DNA of 64,000 nucleotides from Prauserella muralis (GTDB lineage: Bacteria > Actinomycetota > Actinomycetes > Mycobacteriales > Pseudonocardiaceae): positions 62,001-126,000 of the forward strand of contig NZ_MASW01000004.1 of NCBI RefSeq assembly GCF_003202285.1. The letters run 5' to 3'. Positions 33,295 through 41,991 of this stretch are shown in pieces. The notes below the pieces were generated by a model that ran no database searches, was not told the DNA's origin, and saw nothing but the letters and a program-made list of their open reading frames with translations. Within the stretch, counting starts at the first letter, position 1. Every line of letters starts with the position of its first letter. A program made the translations under genes and the position numbers.

Positions 33295-35235
33295 CTAGCT
33301 GTCTGAAGCGCTGGTGACGCCGGTGAGCTGGTCGATGAACCATTCCAGGGCCGACGGATCGTCGACCGCGCTGAGCTCCAGGCTGGCCGCCGCATCATGG
33401 CCCTGGGCGATCCGCTTGAGAGGAACCTCCAGCTTCTTGCCCGTCCTGGTGCGCGGAATCGCCGGCGCCCACAGGATCTCGTCGGGCACGTGCCGGGGTG
33501 AGGCGTAGTCGCGGATCACGGCACGGATGCGTTCCCGCAACCGGTCGTCCATGCTGGTCTCTGGTGCCGGCACGACGTAGAGGGGCATCCAGTAGCCACC
33601 GCCGGGCAACTCGATCCCGAGCACCAGGGAGTCGGCGATCTCGGGCAGGCGCTCGACGGCCTGGTAGAGGTCCGCACTACCCATGCGGACTCCGTTGCGG
33701 TTGAGCGTCGAGTCCGATCGCCCGTGGACGATCACGCTGCCCCGGGACGTGCAGGTCACCCAGTCACCGTGGGTCCACACCCCCGGACGCCGGTCGTAGT
33801 AGGCGGCGCGGTATCGCTGCCCATTCGGGTCGTTCCAGAGTCCGATCGGCATGGTCGGCATCGGCTGGGTGATCACCAGATCGCCCACCGCGTCGACAAC
33901 CGGACGATCGTTGTCGTCCCACGCCTCGAGTGCGACGCCCAGTGCCGGCGCCGAGATCTCCCCCGGCGTCACCGGAAGGCCCGGTGCCCACCCCGCCAGT
34001 GCCGTGACGACATCGGTGCCGCCCGTGCTGGAGACCAGCGGCATGTCTCCGAGCGCCGTGGCTGCCCATCGGGAGGTGGCCGCAGGCAGCGTGGATCCGG
34101 TGGAGCCGACGACCCGCAGCCGGCGCAGGTCGTAGTCCGTTCCCGGGCGGTGGCCTGCCCGCTCCGTCGCCATGAGGTAGGCGGGGCTCGTGCCGAGTAC
34201 CGTCACGTCCAGCTCGGCCGCGGTGCTCCAGACGGTGTCCGCGGTGGGCCAGGCAGGGCTGCCCGAGTAGCACACGATGGTCGACCCGACGAGCAGGGCC
34301 GCCACCTGGATGTTCCACACCATCCAGGTCGGGCTGGTGTACCACCAGAAGACGTCGTCCGGTCCCAGGTCGTAGTGAAGCGCCATCGTCTTGAGGTGCT
34401 CCAGGGTCACGCCGCCATGGGAGTGGACGATGCCCTTGGGAAGCCCGGTCGTGCCGGACGAGAACAGCACCCAGAGCGGGTGGGAGAACGAGAGCGGGTC
34501 AGGCTCCCACGGTGCGTCGTGCTCGACACACGATGCCCAGGTCCGCGCGTCAACCCCGGCAACGGGGCCGGTGAGTACCACAGTGCACAGCTGGGGCAGG
34601 GCGTCGACCAGGGCACGTACGTCATCGCCGCAATCACGGTAGCGGCCACCGAACTGGTATCCCGGGCCGGTGATGAGCACGGCCGGATCGAGCTGCGCGA
34701 GCCGGTCGATGGCGGCGGGTCCGGGGTAGTCTTGCCCGACGACCGACCATGTCGCCCCGACGCTCGCCGCCGCGAGGAATGCCACCACCGCCTCTGGGCC
34801 GTTCGGCAGGTACGCCACGACTCGGTCGGCCGCGCCGACCCCGGCGTCCCGGAGAGTCGTGGCGAAGGCACCGACCTGACGGGCGAGTTCTGCCCGGGTC
34901 ACCCGGGTTGGTGGCCCGTCCTCGGTCAGAGCGATCAGCGCGAGCGAGTCCGGTCGTGACTCGGCGGCGATACCCGTCTTGGCCGCGGCGGCATAGCTCA
35001 GTGTCTCTCCGGCGTACCACGTCCTCACCGGCATCCTGGTCGACTGCACCGCGGGCGCGCCGTGCCGGCCGAGGCCGGTCAGCGAGTCCCAGACGGCGTT
35101 CCAGAAGGCACCCGGCTCGTCGATGGACCAGCGCCACAGACGCCAGTAGTCCGACAGGTCGGTCCCGTGCCTTCCGTCGACGAACCGGGCGAACTCGGCG
35201 ATGCGGGATCCGGTGGGATGAACCGAGGTCTTCAT
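33295..35235 (-). CDS. acsA: Acetoacetate--CoA ligase (acetoacetyl-CoA synthetase)
   Basis: A 646-residue member of the ANL adenylating family. The ATP motif is SSGTTGLPKGIVHSHGG, the FWWYTSPTWMVWN segment and HGRSDSTLNRNGVRMGSADLY are specific to acetoacetyl-CoA synthetases, and PRTRTGKKLEVPLKRI carries the catalytic Lys region. It converts acetoacetate, ATP and CoA to acetoacetyl-CoA, which thiolase can split. Start ATG 35235 gives the usual family length. It heads a three-gene operon with an amidohydrolase and an SDR, so the pathway may end in acetoacetate or a close 3-oxoacid. Confidence 0.87.
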   Translation of the reverse strand: MKTSVHPTGSRIAEFARFVDGRHGTDLSDYWRLWRWSIDEPGAFWNAVWDSLTGLGRHGAPAVQSTRMPVRTWYAGETLSYAAAAKTGIAAESRPDSLALIALTEDGPPTRVTRAELARQVGAFATTLRDAGVGAADRVVAYLPNGPEAVVAFLAAASVGATWSVVGQDYPGPAAIDRLAQLDPAVLITGPGYQFGGRYRDCGDDVRALVDALPQLCTVVLTGPVAGVDARTWASCVEHDAPWEPDPLSFSHPLWVLFSSGTTGLPKGIVHSHGGVTLEHLKTMALHYDLGPDDVFWWYTSPTWMVWNIQVAALLVGSTIVCYSGSPAWPTADTVWSTAAELDVTVLGTSPAYLMATERAGHRPGTDYDLRRLRVVGSTGSTLPAATSRWAATALGDMPLVSSTGGTDVVTALAGWAPGLPVTPGEISAPALGVALEAWDDNDRPVVDAVGDLVITQPMPTMPIGLWNDPNGQRYRAAYYDRRPGVWTHGDWVTCTSRGSVIVHGRSDSTLNRNGVRMGSADLYQAVERLPEIADSLVLGIELPGGGYWMPLYVVPAPETSMDDRLRERIRAVIRDYASPRHVPDEILWAPAIPRTRTGKKLEVPLKRIAQGHDAAASLELSAVDDPSALEWFIDQLTGVTSASDS

Positions 35236-35256
35236 GCGCGGCGGCACCCGTCTGTT

Positions 35257-35321
35257 TCCGTGACGTCTGACGCTGCGATTATTCGGCGGTGAACACCCGT
35301 TGGGGATGGCGTAATCCGTGA
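35257..35321. promoter_or_regulatory. Repeated TCCGTGA motif upstream of acetoacetyl-CoA synthetase
   Basis: TCCGTGACGTC at 35257-35267 and AATCCGTGA at 35313-35321 lie in the 122-base gap before the operon. Both strings recur combined as AATCCGTGACGTC at 38612-38624, upstream of the monooxygenase operon. A common regulator, perhaps the PucR protein encoded between them, could bind here. Confidence 0.35.
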
Positions 35322-35357
35322 AATGAGCTCGACCATGGTGGTTCGAGCCGACTGGTC

Positions 35358-36605
35358 TCAACCCGAAGTGTCCAGAAGCCGCTTGATCCTCAGCGCCACC
35401 TGAAGCTCGATCCGCCGGGTTGCCAGCGTGCCTCCAAGGATCTCCTCGATGCGGGCCAGCCGATTGCGGACCGTGTGCTCGTGCACGTTGATCATCTCGG
35501 CTGTCGCCACGTGGCTTCCGGCGCTGAAGGAAGCAAGGAGGGTCTCCCGGAGCCGGCGCGCGGCCGGCGTGTCCTCGGCCAGCTCACCCAGTTCCTTGGC
35601 GACGAACTTCTCAGCCGTCTCGAGGTCATCGACCAGCATCGACTCGAGGCTGACCTCCGAGTAGCGCAGAACCGCTGGGGGTTTCTGCCAGACTCGGCGC
35701 ACGGCTTGGGCACGGGTCGCGTCGCGATAGGAGCTGCGGAACCCCTCGGTGCCCGCTCCCGGGTCACCGAGCGAGACAGTGACGCCGCAGCGCATGAGCT
35801 GCTCCACCAGCTCCGCGACCTGCGCCGGCCTCCACTGCTTCGGACGGCCGAACCACACCCCGACCGTCGCCGCGTCGAGCCTCGCCACCAGGGTGCTGAC
35901 CGAGGGCAGCGCACCACGCACCCGTTGCGCGACCTGCGCCGCGACGGCGTTGGCCACTCCGGGGAACAGGCCGCACACGTGGTTGATCGACAGGTCGTAC
36001 TGGAGGGTCATGAAGCTGTCCGCCGGGTGCACCGAGTCGTTGCCGGCGATGAGGTCGCGCACCAGGCCGAGGCGGAGCTGTTCACCGGTGCGGCGCAGCG
36101 ACTGCTCATGGTCGGTGAAGCTCGTCGAGACGAGCCCCATGGCGAAGTCCTGGTACGTGAAGATGCGATCGGTCATGATGCGCATCGCCTCGGCCAGGTC
36201 ATGGTCGGCCACGTCGGACGATTCTGCCGTGGCTGTCAGCCGTTCGCTCCAGTCACGCCAGAGGGTGAGCGTGCCCAGGCGGTACGAGCTCTGGAGAACA
36301 CCGTGCGAGATGCCCAACTGCGCCTGGGTGCGAGCGAACTCGCGAGGGTCCTGCAGGTCGAGCAGACCGAGGTCGACGTCGCCGAGGACGTAGCCGTGGA
36401 GACGTCTCACGTTCTCCGAGACGCTCGACCGCAGCTGGTCTACGAAGCCCGCCTCGCCCTCGCGTTCGGCATAGATACGCGCTGACTCTGCGTCCACGAT
36501 CAGCTCGATCGTGTCCGCGATGTTCCAGGAAGCGATCTCGGACCTCGCCCATTCCGGGAGATGTCCCGGCCACCCCAGCGGGCCGCCTGTGTGCCCCAGG
36601 GTCAT
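35358..36605 (-). CDS. PucR/CdaR-type transcriptional regulator
   Basis: A 415-residue regulator with an N-terminal sensor region (RsbT-co-antagonist-like, rich in helices; FTYQDFAMGLVSTSF around residue 155), a central GGDEF-like/CdaR region and a C-terminal PucR helix-turn-helix, MINVHEHTVRNRLARIEEILG. It lies 10 bases downstream of the CMD-family gene in the same operon and just before the acetoacetyl-CoA synthetase operon, so it probably controls this cluster. Confidence 0.86.
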   Translation of the reverse strand: MTLGHTGGPLGWPGHLPEWARSEIASWNIADTIELIVDAESARIYAEREGEAGFVDQLRSSVSENVRRLHGYVLGDVDLGLLDLQDPREFARTQAQLGISHGVLQSSYRLGTLTLWRDWSERLTATAESSDVADHDLAEAMRIMTDRIFTYQDFAMGLVSTSFTDHEQSLRRTGEQLRLGLVRDLIAGNDSVHPADSFMTLQYDLSINHVCGLFPGVANAVAAQVAQRVRGALPSVSTLVARLDAATVGVWFGRPKQWRPAQVAELVEQLMRCGVTVSLGDPGAGTEGFRSSYRDATRAQAVRRVWQKPPAVLRYSEVSLESMLVDDLETAEKFVAKELGELAEDTPAARRLRETLLASFSAGSHVATAEMINVHEHTVRNRLARIEEILGGTLATRRIELQVALRIKRLLDTSG

Positions 36606-36615
36606 CCTCCTCGTC

Positions 36616-37416
36616 TCAGCGGCTCCGTAGCGCCTCGATCGCTACGACCATGGTGGCGGATCCTGTCATGGGAAGCACAGCCGAAACCGCCTCGAGGATC
36701 TGCCGCTCGTCGGCGCCGGCGTCGAGGGCGAGGCGCATGTGCTGGCGGGCAAGTTCGGCTAGGCCCCTGGCACACAAGGCGGCGATCGCGATGAGCTGGC
36801 GGGCCGTCGACGGGAGCACACGCTCCTCGTCGGACCAGAAGAGGCAGTGGGCTACGAAGGTTTCGAACCTCCTCGCCAGTTCCGCGTCGAGCTCGGCGAC
36901 CTTCGACCAGGTGCCCAGCAGTGCTGTCCCGTCAGCACGATGGTCGCGGCCGAGATCGGGAAGGCCCATCTCCGCGAATGGGACCAGGTCGCGCGGGCGG
37001 CCACCCTCAGGCATCTCCCCTGCGGGGTACGAGGAGTCGTTGGCGGTCTCGATCGCCCGGCAGACTCCGCCGATCGTCGACCATCCCTCCACCGGCGCGA
37101 CGGCTTCGGCAGCTTCGATGATCACGCAGTCGGTGACACCCATGCGATAGAGGCGCCGCACGTGGTTCGGAGCGAAGTTGTGGTCGCGTCGAGCGACGAG
37201 CTGCGCGGTGGCGATGAGCTCGCGGAACTGCGGGGACAGCACCTGGTCATCGGCCGTCTGCCCGGCGTAGTGATGGACGTAGCCAGCACACTGGTGCATG
37301 AACTGGAGTGTGCGGGGACGCTCGAACGCGAGCAACTCGAACTCCCGGAAGATGTCTCCACGTTCGGACACCAGTTGGTCAATCAGCGCGGCCCCGGACC
37401 GCGGCTCCTCCTTCAC
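36616..37416 (-). CDS. Carboxymuconolactone decarboxylase (CMD)-like protein
   Basis: A 266-residue protein with two CMD-like helical repeats: LSPQFRELIATAQLVARRDHNFAPNHVRR and LPSTARQLIAIAALCARGLAELARQHMRLALDAGADERQI. The CxxC pair of AhpD-type peroxidase reductants is absent (only a single Cys in ALCARG), so a lactone- or decarboxylase-type or structural role is more likely. GTG at 37416 overlaps the monooxygenase stop by four bases (GTGA), showing translational coupling of the two. Confidence 0.8.
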   Translation of the reverse strand: MKEEPRSGAALIDQLVSERGDIFREFELLAFERPRTLQFMHQCAGYVHHYAGQTADDQVLSPQFRELIATAQLVARRDHNFAPNHVRRLYRMGVTDCVIIEAAEAVAPVEGWSTIGGVCRAIETANDSSYPAGEMPEGGRPRDLVPFAEMGLPDLGRDHRADGTALLGTWSKVAELDAELARRFETFVAHCLFWSDEERVLPSTARQLIAIAALCARGLAELARQHMRLALDAGADERQILEAVSAVLPMTGSATMVVAIEALRSR

Positions 37417-38513
37417 GCGACCCGCTCCTTCGCCAGCCAGTCGTTCACCAGGGGCATCACCTGCTCGGCCATCAGCGTCATCGACGTGCGCCCCAACTCG
37501 GCGTCGACCCAGTCCAGGCCAGCGTACACAATCTCCCCGAAATCACCCGTCGTCTCGATGAGCTGGATGATCTGCTCGGCGACGTGCTGCGGCGAGCCGC
37601 AGATGACCAGACTGTCCAGGATCGACTCAAGCGTGACCTCCTCGTCGGGCTGGCTACGGCTGTGCTTGAACAACTCGAGACGACCGCCGTAGGTCATCTT
37701 CCGCAGCATCTGATCGTAGTAGAAGCGGTACGGGCTGCGAGCATCCTCGAGCGCGTAGCGGCGCGCGGTCCGGTCGTCGGCGGCGACGAAGATCGTGCGC
37801 GCCACCCGCCAGTCCGCCGTGTCGGCACGCTCCCCAGCCCCCGTCAGGTAGTTGTCCCAGTGGCCGCGGAGCCACTGCGGAAGGAGGAAGTTGGCCGACA
37901 ACGGATGGAAGTCCCGCTGTCCCATGGCGATGACTCCCTTGGAGAAGGGAGCGACCACCGTGCCGACGATCTCCGGACGCGGCTGCTGCAGGGGCCCGCG
38001 GACGGCGCCGAGACCGAGGCCGGCGTGGTATGTGCGCGTGGTTCTCGCCGTGAAGAAGCCGTTGCTGGATTCGATGTCGTATGGCGCCTTGTCCTGCCAG
38101 ATCCGGAGGATCGTGTCGATCGCGTCGGCGAACATTACGTTGCGGTCCTCGTCGAGGATGCCGAGGATCTCGGCATCGGAGGGCAGCGCCCCGGGGCTGA
38201 CGCCGAGGATGAACCGCCCGCCGCTCAGGTGGTCCATCATGGCGGCGTTCGCAGCCACCAGTGCTGGGTGCATGTGGGACAGGTTGGTGGTGCCCGTCGC
38301 GAGCCTGATCTGCTGGGTGCTGTGAATGAGCGAAGCTTGGAAGATCATGCTGTTTGTGATGTTCTCCAGGCGATCAGTCAGGTGCTCGCCGATGAAGGCG
38401 TCGTGAAAGCCCAGGCGGTCGGCCAGGATTACCGCGTCGCGGTCGTCGGCAAGCGTCTCTGCCCAGGGTCGGGTATCTGGATGCATGGGCATCGCGAAGT
38501 AACCAAGTCGCAT
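37413..38513 (-). CDS. LLM-class flavin-dependent monooxygenase (luciferase-like)
   Basis: A 366-residue bacterial-luciferase-fold enzyme. It begins MRLGYFAMPMHP, has the typical HLSGGRFILGVSPGALPSD strand-loop and a C-terminal GSPQHVAEQIIQLIETTG. Such enzymes use reduced FMN (or F420) and oxygen to hydroxylate or cleave C-C, C-N or C-S bonds, needing a separate flavin reductase; one is encoded at 45797. ATG 38513 is preferred over 38525 because GGAG is six bases upstream and the protein then starts like its relatives. Confidence 0.86.
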   Translation of the reverse strand: MRLGYFAMPMHPDTRPWAETLADDRDAVILADRLGFHDAFIGEHLTDRLENITNSMIFQASLIHSTQQIRLATGTTNLSHMHPALVAANAAMMDHLSGGRFILGVSPGALPSDAEILGILDEDRNVMFADAIDTILRIWQDKAPYDIESSNGFFTARTTRTYHAGLGLGAVRGPLQQPRPEIVGTVVAPFSKGVIAMGQRDFHPLSANFLLPQWLRGHWDNYLTGAGERADTADWRVARTIFVAADDRTARRYALEDARSPYRFYYDQMLRKMTYGGRLELFKHSRSQPDEEVTLESILDSLVICGSPQHVAEQIIQLIETTGDFGEIVYAGLDWVDAELGRTSMTLMAEQVMPLVNDWLAKERVA

Positions 38514-38613
38514 CGGGAACTCCATTGTCGTCAGGCGGCAAGGTCAGTAGATCCGAACGACTCCCGCGTGACCCTGACGTCGGTCGTCCAATTTCGCCTG
38601 CGAATTGCCGCAA

Positions 38614-38624
38614 TCCGTGACGTC
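38614..38624. promoter_or_regulatory. TCCGTGACGTC motif upstream of the monooxygenase gene
   Basis: An exact 11-base copy of the motif at 35257-35267 (13 bases shared if combined with 35313-35321). It overlaps the last codon of the amidohydrolase gene, about 100 bases before the monooxygenase start. Confidence 0.35.
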
Positions 38625-40044
38625 AGCGAGCAGCGGCGGAGCGCCTCGCGTCCTCGCTGGTGTAGCCGGTGGTCGGCGGGTTCCAGCTGCCGTCGGTGGC
38701 GGGGCGCTGACCGGTGCTCTGGGCGATGCGGTCCAAAATGCGCTCGCGCGAGTCGACCAGTCGCGCCACGAGCCCCGCGATGTCCACGCCGACCGGCCGG
38801 CCGGCCCGCTTGACCACGCGACCGGCGACGAGGACGTCGCGAACGAGCCCGGGATGTCCCGACCCCACGATGGCGCCGACCGGATGGTTCGCCGGGGCCA
38901 TCGACAGATCGGAGATGTCCAGGACGATCAAGTCGGCCTGGGCGCCGACCCGGATCATCCCCAGGTCCTCGAAGCCGCAGGCGCGTGCGCCTCGGTAGGT
39001 GGCGAACTCGAACACGTCCGCGGCGCGAAGCGCGAGCCCTCGGCGGTCCGGTGCTCGGTCGTCGGCCGCGCTCGCCACACCGCGCTCGGCGACGAGTGTA
39101 GAGTGCAACGCTCGGAACATGTCGCCACCGACGGCGGCGCAGTCGTCGATCGACAGACTGGGCCGCACACCGGCAGCCAGCAGCCTGCCCGTGGCGGGCC
39201 AGCCGAATCCCATGTGGATCTCGGCGTCGGCACTGACCGAGGCGGACGCGCCCCGGTCCGCGATCATCCGGAGTTCATCATCGGCCAGTGTGTTGCCGTG
39301 GATCACGGTCGTCCGCTCGTCCAGCAGCCCGGCCTTCTCGAGCTGGCCGACGGGCCGGTTCCTGCCCCAGCCCGCCGAGCCACCGTGGACGCTGACGGGG
39401 ATGTCCAGAGACCGAGCCGTGCGAACGTCGTCAGCGGTCGTCGCGAGGGAGCTGTACTGCGGCCCACGCAGGCCGAGCGCCGGCGTGAGGAGGTCGGAGC
39501 CGGCGGCCCGGACCGCGGCGGTGACCCGTGCGATCTCCTCGCCGATCGGCTCGTCGCTGTTCAACCCCCAGCCGCCGGCGTAGGCGAGCACTGAACGGCC
39601 GGGCACATCCAGCAGGCCGCTAAGGACGGCGTCGGCATGCTCCGGAGACGACACGCCGTGGGCCCAGTCCACCATGGTCGTCACACCGCTGAGGAGCGCC
39701 TCGGCCCTGCCCGCGACGACGGCCAGAGCCATATCCTCGGGCGTCATGTGCGGCTTCACCAGTCCGTGGATCGCGTTCGCGTACTGTGCGAGTGTCCAGT
39801 CCGAGGCGACAGATCGGAACGCCGCCTGCCAGTTGTGTCGATGGGTGTCGACGAACCCCGGGATGACCAGTGTCCCGTCGGCGGCGAGCAGCTCGACGTC
39901 GGGCGCCGCGATCTCGGGCTCGATCCGCGCGATGCGACCGTCAACCACGAGCAGATCCGCGACCACCGCCTCGTAGTGTGGTCGCTCTCCCCCGCCAGGT
40001 CCGAGGAGCACCTGTCCTCCGCGGATCAGGATTGAGCTGGTCAT
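38623..40044 (-). CDS. Amidohydrolase family protein (AtzA/TrzN-like), second copy
   Basis: A 473-residue metal-dependent hydrolase: metal site HxH in GFVDTHRHNWQAAFRS, His in TTVIHGNTLADDE, acidic ligand in PSLSIDDCAAVGG and closing IRVGAQADLIVLDIS. It shares fold and layout with the protein at 31882 but has clearly diverged, so the two probably act on different substrates. GGGAG precedes the ATG at 40044. It heads the minus-strand run into the monooxygenase, CMD and PucR genes and diverges from a TRAP-type binding protein gene. Confidence 0.86.
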   Translation of the reverse strand: MTSSILIRGGQVLLGPGGGERPHYEAVVADLLVVDGRIARIEPEIAAPDVELLAADGTLVIPGFVDTHRHNWQAAFRSVASDWTLAQYANAIHGLVKPHMTPEDMALAVVAGRAEALLSGVTTMVDWAHGVSSPEHADAVLSGLLDVPGRSVLAYAGGWGLNSDEPIGEEIARVTAAVRAAGSDLLTPALGLRGPQYSSLATTADDVRTARSLDIPVSVHGGSAGWGRNRPVGQLEKAGLLDERTTVIHGNTLADDELRMIADRGASASVSADAEIHMGFGWPATGRLLAAGVRPSLSIDDCAAVGGDMFRALHSTLVAERGVASAADDRAPDRRGLALRAADVFEFATYRGARACGFEDLGMIRVGAQADLIVLDISDLSMAPANHPVGAIVGSGHPGLVRDVLVAGRVVKRAGRPVGVDIAGLVARLVDSRERILDRIAQSTGQRPATDGSWNPPTTGYTSEDARRSAAAR

Positions 40045-40230
40045 AGCGATCTCCCGCCTCACTGCGGTAGCCGGCTCGATCAGCGGCGCGATGAGGTAAC
40101 CGTAGCCGGGCTCGGAGCCGCCGTCGATGTGGTATCGGGGCAGGAGGGCGCACGAGAACTCACGGGTTCGGACATGTTCACGACCCTCCTCTGCGGCGAC
40201 GCTGGCTGGACCCGGTTCGAAGGAGCACCT

Positions 40231-41166
40231 ATGACCGAGCCAGTACCACTGCGGTGCGTCCATGACATGCCGTCCGATTCGACGTTCAACCAGCACATCA
40301 TGGTGCTCTGGGACGATGTTGCCCAGCTCACGCGAGGTGCGCTCGCAGTCAGTGTGGTGCCGTGGGGCGCGACGGGTAACTCCGGCACGATGCTCGAGAA
40401 GGCGCTGCGCGGGGATGTGCACTTCTATCCGGTTTCGGGGATGCCGCTCGCCAGTGTGTGTCCGCAGGTCGCGTTCGAAGGCATCCCGTACGCGTTCGAC
40501 TCGGACGAGCACGCGATCGAGGTGTTCTCGGGCGTGCTGGGAGAACGGGTGCGGGCCAGCGTCTCGGAGATCGGGCTGCACGTGATCCCGGGTCTGTGGC
40601 CCCAGGGCCACAACCAGATTCCGGCGGTACGGGCGTCCCCGTTCGAGACGGCGGCGCAGATGCGCGGGTTTCGGATCCGCACTGCCAATTCTCCGTTCCT
40701 GGTGGACCTCTACGTCGCACTGGGCATGGACCCGCGACGGGTGCATCTCCAGGGAGTCCGCGCTGCCTTGGAAGAGGGGGCGGTGCAAGGCGTCGAGATG
40801 CCTCCACACGGGATCGAGCAGCTCGGCATCGCCGGTCTCCATCACTCGATGACCGTGCTTGACATCCGGTGGGCGACCTTCTGGATGACCGCGCACGGAC
40901 CGACCTGGCACGCTCTGGACCCTCGCCTTCGCGACGTCGTCACCGATGCCTGCATGCGACACGCCAACGCCTACGCCGCCGACATCAGGAGGGAGAACCA
41001 GTGCGCGCTGCGAAGCTTCGAGCGGGTCGGCGTGGTCGGCGCGCTGGAGCACGCTGCCGTGCAGGACGTGCTGTCGCGAGCCGGGTTCTACCAGCGTTGG
41101 CGCGAGCGCCTCGGCGTCGACCGCTGGGCCCTGCTCGAGAGCGAGATCGGCCGAAGGCTCCGTTAG
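40231..41166 (+). CDS. TRAP-type solute-binding protein (DctP family) without a signal peptide
   Basis: A 311-residue protein with the DctP fold: STFNQHIMVLWDDVAQLTRG, MLEKALRGDVHFYPV, FETAAQMRGFRIRT with the conserved Arg that binds carboxylates, and EEGAVQGVEMPP. GAAGGAG lies six bases before ATG 40231, so the protein starts MTEPVPLRCVHDMPSDS, straight into the first strand; upstream in-frame codons to 40129 give no hydrophobic signal either. No small or large TRAP permease is adjacent. It may act in the cytoplasm as a carboxylate binder or enzyme-associated protein, or lack its signal through misplacement. Confidence 0.8.
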   Translation: MTEPVPLRCVHDMPSDSTFNQHIMVLWDDVAQLTRGALAVSVVPWGATGNSGTMLEKALRGDVHFYPVSGMPLASVCPQVAFEGIPYAFDSDEHAIEVFSGVLGERVRASVSEIGLHVIPGLWPQGHNQIPAVRASPFETAAQMRGFRIRTANSPFLVDLYVALGMDPRRVHLQGVRAALEEGAVQGVEMPPHGIEQLGIAGLHHSMTVLDIRWATFWMTAHGPTWHALDPRLRDVVTDACMRHANAYAADIRRENQCALRSFERVGVVGALEHAAVQDVLSRAGFYQRWRERLGVDRWALLESEIGRRLR

Positions 41167-41175
41167 CCGACGCCG

Positions 41176-41952
41176 TCACAGCTCCATGCTCAGGCCACGC
41201 ACGATCCTCGCCAGGTCGCCGGGCTGATCGATGCTCACGAAGTGGCCGGCGTCGGCCACGAGCTCGACTCTGCCGCGTCCGTCGAGGCACGCCTCGACGG
41301 CGGATGCGTTCGCCGCCGTCGGACCGCTGTTGCCGAAGACGGCGACCACAGGCGTCTCGATCGCCCGGACGGCCTCCGCCACGTCGTATCGACCGATGGC
41401 CCGCATCACGCCCATCATGGACCGACTGCCGGCCTTGTTGCGGTCGATGTTCCACCGAGCGAAGAGAGCGTCGGTGCTCGGGTGAACGAGGCGCCCGTCG
41501 ACCGCGTCCCGGCTCATAGTGGGCACGGCGAACAGCCTCTCGACCGTCTCCCAGTTCGCCGCGAACCAGGCAGGTCCAGCGAACTGGAACTCGATGAGGC
41601 ACAGACCCGCCACCAGGTCCGGCCGGTGGCGCGCCAGCGACATGGCGATGAACGCGCCGACCGACGTACCGACGACAAGTGCGGGCTCCACCTCGAGCTC
41701 GGTCAACAGCTCGGCGGCCGTGTCGGCATAATCGTCGATGGACAGATCCCAGGGGATTGGGTCCGAGTCCCCTTGACCCGGCATGTCCCAGGCGATCACC
41801 TCGTGGTCGGCTTCGAGCCGTTCGATGACCGCTGCCGACTCATGCCACGACAGGCCATTGCTGTGAAGCATCAGGAGCGGCCGCCCACCGCCGCTCAGCC
41901 GGACGTGAACCGTCCCGCCGCTCAGCCGGATGAATCGATGGCCGGTCTTCAT
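41176..41952 (-). CDS. Alpha/beta hydrolase
   Basis: A 258-residue alpha/beta-hydrolase. LMLHSNGLSWHESAAVI carries the oxyanion-hole region, the nucleophile elbow is VVGTSVGAF (Ser), and the catalytic His lies in LVADAGHFVSIDQPG; the Asp is probably in VVAVFGNSGPT region. The family hydrolyses esters, lactones, C-C bonds or haloalkanes. It is the last gene of the ABC importer operon that starts at 45533, so it most likely acts on the imported compound or its first product. Confidence 0.84.
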   Translation of the reverse strand: MKTGHRFIRLSGGTVHVRLSGGGRPLLMLHSNGLSWHESAAVIERLEADHEVIAWDMPGQGDSDPIPWDLSIDDYADTAAELLTELEVEPALVVGTSVGAFIAMSLARHRPDLVAGLCLIEFQFAGPAWFAANWETVERLFAVPTMSRDAVDGRLVHPSTDALFARWNIDRNKAGSRSMMGVMRAIGRYDVAEAVRAIETPVVAVFGNSGPTAANASAVEACLDGRGRVELVADAGHFVSIDQPGDLARIVRGLSMEL

Positions 41953-41991
41953 AGTTTCCTCTCTGACGCGTGCAGGCCGGGACGGGGAAGG

